Below are positions 48,766 through 58,631 of a stretch of 64,000 nucleotides of DNA, in pieces (position 1 is the stretch's first letter; every line of letters starts with the position of its first letter). Source of the stretch: Polyodon spathula (lineage: Eukaryota; Chordata; Actinopteri; Acipenseriformes; Polyodontidae). The stretch covers positions 31,804,946-31,868,945 of the forward strand of contig NC_054536.1 of the NCBI RefSeq assembly GCF_017654505.1. Direction: 5' to 3'. The notes beneath the pieces were generated by a model that made no database searches, was not told where the DNA came from, and saw nothing but the letters and a program-made list of their open reading frames with translations. Position numbers and translations under genes: made by a program.

Positions 48766-48979
48766 GTCTGCAATAAAAATAATTGGGTTGACTTAATAAA
48801 AACACATTTTTATACTTTTTAAATCAAAACATTTATGAAAATTACACAAAACGATACATGTAACATTTATTCTCAAAAAGAATATTTGAGATAACTCATT
48901 AATAGATCCCTTTAGTAAAGTAAAGGTGCCAGCTTTTCTTGTTTATTTTACAATTAAGCAACAGGATAAAAAATAATAA

Positions 48980-49085
48980 AAGCAATCATTCGTCAATTAT
49001 CTATATTTGTGTTTCTACAATAATAGCAATGTTCTTAACTCAGTAAGCAAATAACATGAATATAACATGTAAATAGAATAACTGT

Positions 49086-49148
<63 letters not shown>

Positions 49149-49265
49149 AAATTATCAAAATACAAACTCAGTAAATTGTAATTAGTAGGATATTATGAAA
49201 TCGTAATCACTTTTTTAGCAATATGTTGTTTAATTATATATCCCTTAATTAGAATCCACTGCACC
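48980..49265. repeat. Old dispersed repeat shared with 26.1 kb
   Basis: Diverged partner of 26060-26279, interrupted by the TA/GA microsatellite at 49090-49148. Confidence 0.45.
49090..49148. repeat. (TA)n(GA)n compound microsatellite
   Basis: About 16 TA units followed by about 13 GA units. Confidence 0.95.
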
Positions 49266-50655
49266 TAAATTTAACAGCCATTATATTTGTTCTTATTCAT
49301 TCTATATTTATTCTAGCACCAATTAAAAAAAAAAAAAAAAACTTCATATAGACAAACCTCCAAATTGTGCTACACATTTAGCGTCCAAGAGTCGCTGAAT
49401 ACTATACCAATCCTTTCTTGGTTTACAAAAAGGACAACGGTAAAGCACACAACATGTAACTGAAACAAAAAGGGGATATAGTAAAACAGAAATAAGCTTA
49501 GGCATAATTAAAATGAAATGAGTTTGTTTCAATACAAACTCATTAATTAGTCCAGATACAAGAATTTTAAACTGCTGAGGTAGAAATAGTTTTAGCTGTA
49601 GACATGCATATATTAAATAGGTATTACATGTGTATTTAAGTTCAACCGTTTGAAAAATCTACACCCAACATACACGTATTGAATTGCTACTTTCATATCT
49701 GTAAGCTGTATAAGTCAACATTTTTTTGTCCAATGAAATATTTAAACATTATATCCTTACTATCCTTAAAATTTGTAATATAAAACTGTTTCATAGTATG
49801 TTGACGTATATATATATAATCTCTATATCAATATACTTATATCAATATATTTTAACTATAATATATATGTACAATTCAATTTTTTAAAATTAAAATTTAT
49901 AAATCCCGGAAGGGTTCATTAAATTAGTATAATAATGCTATATGAGTGTTTTGTATCTGAATTTTTATCCAAAATGATGTTTTGTATCTGAATCCAAGTT
50001 AGATACAGTAAAATTCACAAGAACCAATGTGATTGACAAAGTATATGCAGCTATCCTTAACATACGCAAAAAATATAAAAAAATGTACAAAAATGACTTA
50101 TTTGTAAACAAATGTACAATGTTTAGCAGTGATGGCTAAATATGCAGTGTTTTTTTTATTTTTCAACAAAGTATACATACAGTCTTGATATAAATTAATG
50201 ATTTTCCACAACACTAAAACTTCTTAAGATGTTTGTCATGTGATTGGGGTGTAACGCCACTAATGATAACATACCGGAAGCTGCACACTCAGTACCACTG
50301 TGGTAGAGCCAACAAGCCTGCAGAAATACCCCTGTCACACACCTGAGAGACAGTGAAACTCCCACTGACATGCCAACGAAACATGGAGAGTTTTCTCTTT
50401 ATCCAATGGCCAGATAAGGGTACAACATTACTTAACAAGCATGTTTGCTATGCTTCTGGGTAATGTAGTTTTCAAACTAATTCATCATTTTAAATAGAAG
50501 AGTTACAAACATAAAGAAAATGTGTCTCCGTAGGGCTGATTAGATCGGCCCATATATTCTAGCAGCGTCGGTCGTGCCAGTTATAGGGTTAAAGTATTCA
50601 GTCCCCTTATGTAAAAAACATATTTTTAATATATGGTAGAAAAAAGTATGATTCA
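49266..50655. other. Unassigned AT-rich sequence
   Basis: An isolated GTGCCAGTTATAGGGTTAA near 50575-50595 resembles a piggyBac-type terminus, but no partner end was found. Nothing else. Confidence 0.4.
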
Positions 50656-50657
50656 AT

Positions 50658-50659
50658 AT

Positions 50660-50721
<62 letters not shown>
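50658..50721. repeat. (TA)n microsatellite
   Basis: TA run with small interruptions. Confidence 0.95.
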
Positions 50722-50722
<1 letters not shown>

Positions 50723-51418
50723 AACCTATATATATTTTATCAAACTTTGATTACAGACTAAAATAGATTTTAAAAATATATATCATATTTTAAATATATA
50801 TTCCAGGATGCAAAGGTTTCGCATCTATGTAAACTATAAGGGTCATACTTTTCTGCGATATTTAAAAAATATACAGCATGTTTTTCCAGAATTGTCAAAC
50901 CTTAGAGAAGGTTTAGAAACACTATAAAAAGTAGTCTTTAAATAAAGTTCAACTGCAGGTTAGAAGTTAAGAGCAGTAATTGCAGGTTCTGCAGGTGGTT
51001 TGGGCAGAGACCAGTGCGTGATACTGACACCTCAGACCCCGAACAGGTGTGTCATCGTCCCAGTGGGTGGTATGCAGAGCTTTGCTGGGATGAGAAGTGA
51101 ATAGCAACGCCCCTATTCTTCATAAACGGCAGAGAAACAGAAAGAAAAGACAATCTATTATATTAACAAAGTGACTTACAGGCCCCACTGCACATGGTTC
51201 TATCAGTTACCGATACACTTGACACAAATCTGCCTCTGCTCTTTCAGGCAGCAAATGTGAAAAAATAAGCAAAGCTGTCTTGTGTGCCGCTGGATAGGAT
51301 TTGTTTTCACATTACAGTTTGCTTTTCACGGGAAAAGCAGCAGGCTTCCAGCATGCAGTCTGGCTCAATGATTACTGCTGCACTACAATGAGCTTAGTAA
51401 AAAAAAAAAACTAAACAG
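50722..51418. other. Unassigned sequence
   Basis: Nothing recognised; no LTR to pair with the one at 52840-53257. Confidence 0.4.
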
Positions 51419-51558
51419 ATACTGTGGACCCGGGCCTCTTGGTGGACCCACCCGCTCCGGACGGCGATTGCGCCCCGGCTCCCCTATGGAGGGAGGAGGC
51501 CGCGACGCCGCGGGCCGGGCCCTATGGTGGCGGAGGCGGTCGATGCGGCCCGGGCTCC

Positions 51559-52713
51559 CTATGGTGGCTGGAGGCGGGCGACTGCGGCAACGGCTCCTGA
51601 ATGGTGGAGGAGGCAGGCCACTCCTTCCTCGGCTCTTGAGAGCGGTGGCGGCGAGGAGGGACCTCCGAAGGGACATCTCGCAGCCGCGGCGGGCGGCGGC
51701 GGCTCCTCCCTCTCGGGCTCTGGGAGCGGCGGCAGCTCCTCACCCCTCTCTGGCTCTGGGAGCGACAGCAGATCCTCACCCCTCTCTGGCTCTGGGAGCG
51801 ACGGCAGCTCCTCCCCCCTCTCTGGCTCTGGGGACGACGGCAGCTCCTCACCCCTCTCTGGCTCTGGGAGCGACGGCAGCTCCTCACCCCTCTCTGGCTC
51901 TGGGAGCGACGGCAGCTCCTCACCCCTCTCTGGCTGTGGGAGCGACGGCAGCTCCTCACCCCTCTCTGGCTCTGGGAGCGACGGCAGCTCCTCACCCCTC
52001 TCTGGCTCTGGGGACGACGGCAGCTCCTCACCCCTCTCTGGCTCTGGGGACGACGGCAGCTCCTCACCCCTCTCTGGCTCTGGGGACGACGGCAGCTCCT
52101 CACCCCTCTCTGGCTCTGGGGACGACGGCAGCTCCTCCTCCCTCTCTGGCTCTCGGGAAGGCGGCTCACCCCTCTCTGGCTCTCGGGAAGGCGGCTCACC
52201 CCTCTTTATTGGAGTGACCGGGGCATCTCCCATGTCTACAGCCAGGTAATTAACCACCATGAGGGCAACCTCTGGGAAGGAGGCCGGGTGGTGCTGTTCC
52301 TCCCACTGTTCCCACCTCTCCCCATCTCGACGCCACAGCGTGTTGATAACTATGGGGAGATCGTGGACGAGGTCTGCCTCAGGGTGCATCAACCAGTCCC
52401 AGATCTCCTGTGGTGAAGGTGGTGGTGCTGGAGGTAGTGGGGTGGCCCCTGATGCCCGGGGTGAACACGGCACCTCTTCCTGGGCCTGGTTGTAGGGGCA
52501 TCCTGCCCAGTTGTGGCCGTCCTCCTCACAACGGCCACACCAGTTTGCCGGTGGCACGTCTGGGCAGGACCGCCAACGATGGTCCTCCTTCCCGCACCAG
52601 GAACACCAGGGGAAGAGGCTGGCCGGGTCCTCCAGCAGTGGCTGCAGCAGCTTACATTTCTTCAGCTGCTGCTGCTTTTCCTGCTTTTGTCGCTGTCTGC
52701 TCTTTCCCCCCAT
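51559..52713 (-). CDS. Gag-like protein with two N-terminal CCHC zinc knuckles and 12-residue repeats
   Basis: An open 384-codon frame. Residues 1-20 are basic and Gln-rich (MGGKSRQRQKQEKQQQLKK). Residues about 36-49 (CSWCGKEDHRWRSC) and 59-72 (CGRCEEDGHNWAGC) are two perfect C-x2-C-x4-H-x4-C knuckles, as in retroelement nucleocapsids. About residues 100-160 hold a Trp-rich region (IWDWLMHPEADLVHDLP, RWEQWEEQHHP). From about 175 come two short REPERGEPPS units and twelve EPERGEELPS(S/L)P units. The end is Pro/Ala-rich, with no clear natural stop context. In ordinary Gag the knuckles are C-terminal, so this order is odd. It probably binds RNA; function is inference. The frame is uninterrupted, unlike every other coding relic here. 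Confidence 0.65.
   Translation of the reverse strand: MGGKSRQRQKQEKQQQLKKCKLLQPLLEDPASLFPWCSWCGKEDHRWRSCPDVPPANWCGRCEEDGHNWAGCPYNQAQEEVPCSPRASGATPLPPAPPPSPQEIWDWLMHPEADLVHDLPIVINTLWRRDGERWEQWEEQHHPASFPEVALMVVNYLAVDMGDAPVTPIKRGEPPSREPERGEPPSREPEREEELPSSPEPERGEELPSSPEPERGEELPSSPEPERGEELPSSPEPERGEELPSLPEPERGEELPSLPQPERGEELPSLPEPERGEELPSLPEPERGEELPSSPEPERGEELPSLPEPERGEDLLSLPEPERGEELPPLPEPEREEPPPPAAAARCPFGGPSSPPPLSRAEEGVACLLHHSGAVAAVARLQPP
51712..52150. repeat. 36-bp coding minisatellite, 12 units
   Basis: Twelve tandem copies of a unit beginning GGCTCTGGG(A/G), nearly identical, plus two shorter related units at 52151-52200. Because 36 is a multiple of three, several frames on both strands stay open through it, which explains the other long frames in this interval. 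Confidence 0.95.
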
Positions 52714-52730
52714 TTTTTTTTTTTTTTTTT

Positions 52731-52770
<40 letters not shown>
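52713..52770. repeat. Poly-T / poly-A tract in the element leader
   Basis: About 18 T, ATTT, then about 36 A on the plus strand, directly upstream of the gag-like start codon. Confidence 0.95.
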
Positions 52771-52772
<2 letters not shown>

Positions 52773-52819
52773 CCAAAAATTCCACAAAACAAAAACAAAA
52801 AATACTGCTCTGAGCCTCT

Positions 52820-52837
52820 ATCCCACTTCTGACACCA
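52820..52837 (-). promoter_or_regulatory. Primer-binding site complementary to tRNA-Leu
   Basis: The plus strand reads ATCCCACTTCTGACACCA, the 3' end of vertebrate tRNA-Leu(CAA) including CCA as I recall it. The minus strand therefore offers an 18-nt perfect primer-binding site two bases after the LTR, the canonical place. Confidence 0.85.
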
Positions 52838-52839
52838 AA

Positions 52840-53257
52840 TGTGGCAGGCTGGCGAGTGGATAGAGGCCCAGAGACAGACTGCAGTTCAAAAAAATAACTA
52901 TTTTATTATAAATAAATACACAAAATGAAAGGGCACAAGGGCCAAAACAAAACAATTTAAACACAAAGAAAGACAAAAAGCAAAACTTACAAAAATAAAG
53001 GTTTCCAGGCTGGGCAATGCCTTCACTGGATTCAAACTTTCCAAACAACCAAAAAAAACCAACCTGCTTCCTCAGCTCCCTCTCCCCAAATGAGAAGCAG
53101 AGGCCTCCTTTTATATCAGGTGGCTGGGCGCTGATTGATCGTTAATCAACCTAATCAACTAATCAACCCCAGCCACCTGAACATAATAAACCCAGGCAGG
53201 TAGGGGAAGTTAACCCCATCCCTGCCAATTTAAAGGGCAGAGCTTTGCTCTGCCACA
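52840..53257 (-). mobile_element. LTR, family A, copy 2 (5' LTR of the gag-like element)
   Basis: 418 bp with TGTGGCAG/CTGCCACA inverted ends. On the minus strand there is a TATA box, TATAAAAG (53115-53108), and a polyadenylation signal, AATAAAA (52907-52901), in the expected order U3-R-U5. Close match to copies 1 and 3. Confidence 0.88.
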
Positions 53258-53274
53258 ATAACATACATACATAC

Positions 53275-53292
53275 ATACCATATATATATTAT

Positions 53293-53343
<51 letters not shown>

Positions 53344-53357
53344 TACACACACACACA
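53275..53357. repeat. TACA/TA/(CA)n compound microsatellite
   Basis: TACA units, a TA stretch and about 25 CA units between two family A LTRs. Confidence 0.95.
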
Positions 53358-53385
53358 TTTTTGGTTGTGGTCTATTATAAACCTC

Positions 53386-53798
53386 TGTGGCAGGCTGGTG
53401 AGTGGATAGAGGCCCAGAGACAGTCTGTAGTTCAAAAAAAATAATTTTATTATAAATACACAAAAATAAAAAGGCACAAGGGCCAAAACAAAGCAATTTA
53501 AACACAAAAAGAAAGACAAAAAGCAAAACTAACAAAAATAACAATTTCCAGGCTGGGCAATGCCTTCACTGGATTTATCAAAATTCAACAATCACACACC
53601 AACACTCACCAACCTGCTTCCTCAGCTCCCTCCTCCCTAGTGGGAGGCTGAGGCCTCCTTTTATGCCAGGTGGCTAAACGATAATTGATTAATTACATTA
53701 GTTGATTGCTCCCACCTGGGGCAATCAACCTGGGCAGGGAGGAGAATTTAACTCCATCCCTGCCAGTATTTCCAAGGGCAGAGCCCTGCTCTGCCACA
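53386..53798 (-). mobile_element. Solo LTR, family A, copy 3
   Basis: TGTGGCAGGCTGGTG...CTGCTCTGCCACA, 413 bp, flanked by ACCTC (53381-53385) and ACCAC (53799-53803), a 4/5 match. Same orientation as copy 2 and only 128 bp away, but with its own flanks, so it looks like an independent insertion. Confidence 0.85.
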
Positions 53799-53803
53799 AC
53801 CAC

Positions 53804-55366
53804 ATATAAAAAATCAACCACAGATTTGTCAGAATTCCAGTTAATTTTATATTGTGTATAGATGACATACCATGCACAGAACATTATTCTAAAGATTTAT
53901 AATAAGTTAATAAGTTGTGTGTAGGATATCTCTTATTATAACATTACCTTATACAGTTTGACATTGAACCGCCCAAACTGCACGAGATGACATGATAACA
54001 AGAGAAACCCTACACACAACGTATTAACTTATAAATGACTTACCGCTATGTTCTGTCACATTTCTTGTATGTCATAGTGCTGCATTAGTAACCCTCTGAT
54101 AGTAATGTCCGCCAATGTGTGCATTATTTATGAAACAGAGCACTGCCATTTGTATTGTTTTTAAAAAGTGAGTTCCCTGCCTGAACCGTTGCACTGCTAA
54201 ATGTACTATAATGATCTAAAAACGAAGGATTGAGGGTACATTTTCTACTAATCCATAACATGTAATTGGAAAAAAATGACATTTCAGATTAATAGATCTA
54301 TGCATTGCTGTTCCTTTGCAAATGATCATAAAGTATTCCCTTATATCTTAAAGTGGGTCACTCGTTTCTTGATATTTATACATGTTGTAAAAACATGTAT
54401 ATTAAAAACACGAGACAGAATAAATGTTAAGAGTCTGTTCTGAATATTAATAGTCAAAAATACATCAGATTGACAGTGTTACCCGTTTTTTATTAGCTCT
54501 ATACAAGTTTCTGTGATGTTTGTTTCTGCCTTTGTCTCTTCCTGGCTGCTGTAAAACAGGTCTCCGTCCTTTAGACCACTAAAGACCTTCTCCGTGACGT
54601 CACGTGAAAAAACAGTAAAGTTTCTACAAGTGTAGCTTGCAAGGGGGCAGGGGGTCTGGACTGATAGGTGATGCAATCATAAACATTAAGACATAAGCCC
54701 GATATCTGCTCCTTCAATGGAGCTTGGCTCTTTTGTACAGCTGTATCAAAGCGGGAGGTTCCTGGGTTCGTGTTTGACCTCCACCTGTGAGAAACCCACC
54801 TGCCTGAGGGAACGAAGGTTTGGCACAGGCAACAGATCATTGATATGGATTTTGCCTAAATGTTTCAGTCACAGTTTCACCTGCACTCTGTCTGCATGAC
54901 ATCAATAAAATGTCTCTCGTTTCTCACGGAAGGTCTCTGTACGATGTGGTGCTCCCACTCTGACAAAGTGGTGGTTAACTACCAGAGACATGCATTTTCA
55001 ACACGATTAGAGGAATTCAACAAAACAATTTGCGTATGGGTTAGGAGTTTCGGGATTTTAAAAGTTAGTAAAAATATAATGAAGTGTTACATACATGGTA
55101 GGGGTGCATGAGAATGGTAGCCTATTGGCATGGCTCCGATATAAAAAATAAACATAATCCAGCTATCAGCAGTTTGTGGTTTTAGTCGATAATGTACACC
55201 CCGATATGATGCTTGGATTTCTTCCAGCACAAGAATTTATGTTTGTTTGGTGGACTCTATTAAGACAGTAACTTTCCTTGCAGTACTGTGGTAACATGCA
55301 ATGACAACTGCACCGCTAGGTAGTTTCAAATTTGAATTTTAAAGACACATACTGATTTTTTTGAAA
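53804..55366. other. Unassigned sequence
   Basis: 54740-54785 has a tRNA-like GGTTCCTGGGTTCG patch but no complete tRNA. No gene recognised. Confidence 0.4.
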
Positions 55367-56330
55367 TACCGTATTACTTCAATTTGGCACCGCCCTCATT
55401 TAAAGACACCCTTGTATTGATGCCGCAGTCATATATCAGCTTTAAATAGAGGCCGCCTGCTTGAATAAATGCCGCTATCAATAAAGAAACATTAAGGTTG
55501 TTTTTTTTCTCCCCATACTAAAAAAAAAACACACACAGTAAACAAACAAACACACAACACTGACTATGTACATGCAACGCCCCCGAAGAGACGGGAGCCT
55601 CAATCTAGCATGTAAATTACAAACTAATGTACACACACATAATAAGCACATTTTATTTTATGGTAGTACAGTTCTGAAAGAAAATGCAAAATAAACATTG
55701 TACAGAACTGTAGTCCTTCTGAAGTTCAGGTGGTTTTGTTGTTTAGTTTTTATTGTAATTCCCATACTCAATCCTGTACAAATAAAAACAAATGTGCTTA
55801 CTATCTATGAGAAGATTTAGTTTCGGTTTCACTTGCAGAAAAATTACAAACAAGCAAATTACAGCGAAACAATAACGAGCAGTATATATTAAGTTTTTAC
55901 AGAAACACAGACAGACACATTTTTAGTGCAGAAAAACATTTACGTCACATTCTTGGATTTAACTGCCACACCAACATTGTCCCGCCCCTTAACAACAAAT
56001 ACAAACGCTTGAATCGCTGGCACAGTACTCCCTGACCTTCCAACTCCCACCTAATAGGCTCTCGGTAACTGTCATCTGATAAATGTACTGTAGTCAAAGT
56101 AGGTTAGCCACATCCGCTGCTACATACAGGTAGGCTACCATATTACACAAAATAAGCAACCGGGATACTTCTAAATTGTCATAAATCATGTAATAAAATA
56201 TTGCAGCCTTTTAAAATCATGGTATTATTAATAAAGGACACCCTCGTATAAAGAACGCCCTCTGAAGCGCCGCAGTCATATTGATCAATTTAAAATAAAC
56301 GCCGTGGAACCAAATTGAAGTAATACAGTA
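55367..56330. mobile_element. MITE with long imperfect terminal inverted repeats
   Basis: TACCGTATTACTTCAATTTGG at the left and, in reverse complement, TACTGTATTACTTCAATTTGG at the right. The inverted similarity continues for roughly 100 bp with GCCGC and GACTGCGGC motifs (GCCGCAGTCATAT on both sides). The 964-bp interior is AT-rich and has no transposase. No clean target duplication was found. Confidence 0.7.
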
Positions 56331-56331
56331 T

Positions 56332-56501
56332 CTAAAGACAACATACAGGATGGCTGAGTTGTGTACAGCAGAAGACTTGCTACATGCTACATCCAGTGAT
56401 GAAATGTGAGGTTTTTTTTTAGGTTGAATCCTAAATAACATTGATGGTTTAAGTTATTATTATTATTATATATATTATACATAATATTATAATCATATTA
56501 T
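56332..56501. other. AT-rich spacer with TTA/TA runs
   Basis: Only ATT/TA-rich simple sequence. Confidence 0.4.
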
Positions 56502-56509
56502 TCATAAAT

Positions 56510-57290
56510 ATATTATTCTGATAGGAGTCAATTGAGTGAAATTGGAAGCTTCTCCTTCTATTGGAAGCTCGAGAACAGTTGTAGGCGTGGCTGAAGCAGT
56601 GGGAGAGGTGAGCGCTGCTGCTGGTGCTACTGATGAGGATGTAATGGCTGCCGGCTCCAAGCGAGTGATCCTGTTTTCAAGCATATCAAGGCTATCACAT
56701 ACTGTAGAAATGGTGGTGGAAAGGGGATGATTGAGTTGCTTGATGTCATTCAAAATCTGATAATGTAAATTGGAGGAAGGAATTGAAAACTGAGGGGTTG
56801 GAGTCCTGGATCAGAAGCAAGTGAAGCTTGTACTACAGGGGCGGAGCATGAGCTGACAAGTTTGGATCTCTGCTGTGAATTTTGAGGCGAAAAACAGGCT
56901 CGGCCAATATGGAATTGCAGAGAAACTCCCTGCTTCAATGGACAATCCTTTTTTGAACAGGGCTTTCAGGAATTTGTAGGTGGGCCAATCCTTGCAAAAA
57001 AGTTGTGCTGGAGAATCATCCTGAGGTTTGTTGTGTTTAGGATAAGGTGAAGATGAATGGCAGCGGGCACAGTTGGATAAGCGGAGGCTGAAGCAGCAAG
57101 ATTGGCAGAGTTAAAGGAAATCTTCGGCAGCATTGTCAGACAGAGGAGAAGCAGAATGTGTGGATTTCTTTGTAAGTTTTTTTGGTGGATTTTTTTGCAA
57201 GAAGACAGTCAGAAGGAGAGAAAAGAAAATCATCTGAATCAGATGAAAACAAAAGCTGTCTCGGGTGAGTAGTCATTTTTCTAAGATTGA
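56510..57290 (-). pseudogene. Unidentified decayed coding relic (Cys-rich and coiled-coil-like)
   Basis: On the minus strand one frame runs with only a few stops from about 57290 to 56510. SSDSDDFLFSPSDCLLAKKS is followed by a Cys cluster (CQSCCFSLRLSNCARC), then CKDWPTYKFLKALFKKGLSI, and finally ILNDIKQLNHPLSTTISTVC and DSLDMLENRITRLEPA, a heptad-like segment typical of retroelement ORF1 or gag coiled coils. It adjoins a truncated Tc1. No family is assigned; a DIRS or LINE ORF1 origin is a guess. Confidence 0.4.
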
Positions 57291-57439
57291 AAAACAAACT
57301 TTTGTGTTTTAAGTTTGGGTCTGCCATCTGAGTGGTCAAGGCAAACTGAAAAGCAAGATAACAAGTAGGACACTGGCTACAGTTTAAATAGGATGACTGA
57401 CAGGTAATTAAAGGGTGACTTACACAAGGGAGGAGCCCC

Positions 57440-58490
57440 CCAAAATGCACAAAGCCCAATGAGTGCCATGAAAACATATCCCACACCATCACACCACCAC
57501 CACCAGCCTGCAATGTTGACACGCGGCATGATAGATGCTTGTACTCATGTGGTTTTCTCCATACCCTAGTCCTCCCATCAGTGTGAAACAGCAGGAACCG
57601 GGATTCATCAGACCAGGAAATGTTTTTCCAATCCTCTAGTGTCCAGTGTTTTTGTTCCTTAGCCCACTTGAACCACAATTTCTTGTGTTTTGCTGAAAGA
57701 AGTGGAACTCTGCTAGGTCGTCGGCTGCCATACCCCATTCGTGTCAAGGTACGATGAGTTGTGCATTCTTCTATGGGTCTTTCAGCACCATGTTGTACTG
57801 GACTGTCAGTTCACTAACTGTAGCCCATCTGTTGCTTTGCACAATTCATGTCAGCCCCCTTTGGCCTCTTTCATCAATGAGCCGTTTTCGACCACTGGCC
57901 TGTCGTTGGCTGGATGTCCTTTGGGTGGTGGACCATCCTTGATACCCACAGGAAACTCAGCGTGAAAAACCCAGCAGCATTGCAGCTCTTGACACACTCA
58001 AACCGGTATGCCTGGCACCTACTACCATACCCCGTTCAAAGACACTTAGAACAGACCAAATGAACTGACAAAAGGTTGGATGTACTGACCGCATGGGGAG
58101 GCCATTTGTTACCCCACACTGAAAGACTCAGCTTCACAAATCGGCCCAGTATCGAACCTCTCCGTACGCTATTACTATACACTTTCCACCTATAAATTTT
58201 TCAAGGCTCAGTATTTCCCTAGTTACTCAGATCCACATTAGTACCTTTCTCGTCGAATAGGGAGAGACCTTGCAATAACTTACCCGACTGAATGCGAACA
58301 CCACGGAAGTCTCTTTTCCCAATAGGACCCGGCTTTAAAGCCTCTTTAAACAGGGGCACTTACATCTACACAATCCTAAACCTGGATTTAACAAGTTACT
58401 CAAGAAAGGGATCAGGTACCGGTGAATCACCTCTTAACCCACGTGTTCTCACTATATCGTCTTTACCCTAAGGATTTTGAACCCTGTGAC
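57440..58490 (-). mobile_element. Tc1/mariner remnant, second lineage (Tc1-4), truncated
   Basis: On the minus strand: MGYGSRRPSRVPLLSAKHKK, WAKEQKHWTLEDWKNISWSD then ESRF (first catalytic Asp), RTRVWRKPHEYKHLSC and GGGGVMVWDMFSWHSLG. The protein then stops matching near 57450, so the last two catalytic residues are missing. Upstream, 57960-58490 has the expected 5' UTR blocks (CTACTACCATACCCCGTTCA, TGGATTTAACAAG) but with many small indels. Confidence 0.7.
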
Positions 58491-58631
58491 CTTCACACGT
58501 TAACTATTTTCAAGTGACGCTTTGAAAGTCCCATATCCCTTCCTTGGAATTTTACCCGTGAATTTCAATCCTGGAAAGTAACAAATGGAATTAATCGCGG
58601 AAGTCTGGACAATCAGGGTGTAGTTACCACA

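Larger units (their letters stand above)
51420..53257 (-). mobile_element. Non-autonomous LTR element: 5' LTR + PBS + gag-like gene
   Basis: On the minus strand: 5' LTR (53257-52840), two bases, an 18-nt tRNA-Leu primer-binding site (52837-52820), a leader with long T and A runs (52770-52713), and an ATG at 52713 opening a 384-codon gag-like gene. The sequence turns abruptly from GC-rich to AT-rich near 51420, where the element seems to end. No protease, reverse transcriptase, integrase, polypurine tract or 3' LTR is visible. It is either a deletion derivative or a truncated copy of an element that depends on a helper. Confidence 0.7.

Noticed and set aside
50575..50597. Isolated TTAACCCTATAACTGGCACG-like end (minus strand) as a piggyBac element
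   Set aside because: No matching second terminus found within about 1 kb on either side. Similar single ends at 32305 and 41160 were rejected for the same reason.
51468..52249. Long plus-strand open frames of 249 and 241 codons and a second minus-strand frame of 225 codons
   Set aside because: They are shadows of the 36-bp repeat, whose length is a multiple of three; only the 384-codon minus-strand frame has conserved domains outside the repeat.
54740..54790. tRNA-like GGTTCCTGGGTTCG patch as a tRNA gene
   Set aside because: No plausible acceptor or anticodon arm could be folded around it.
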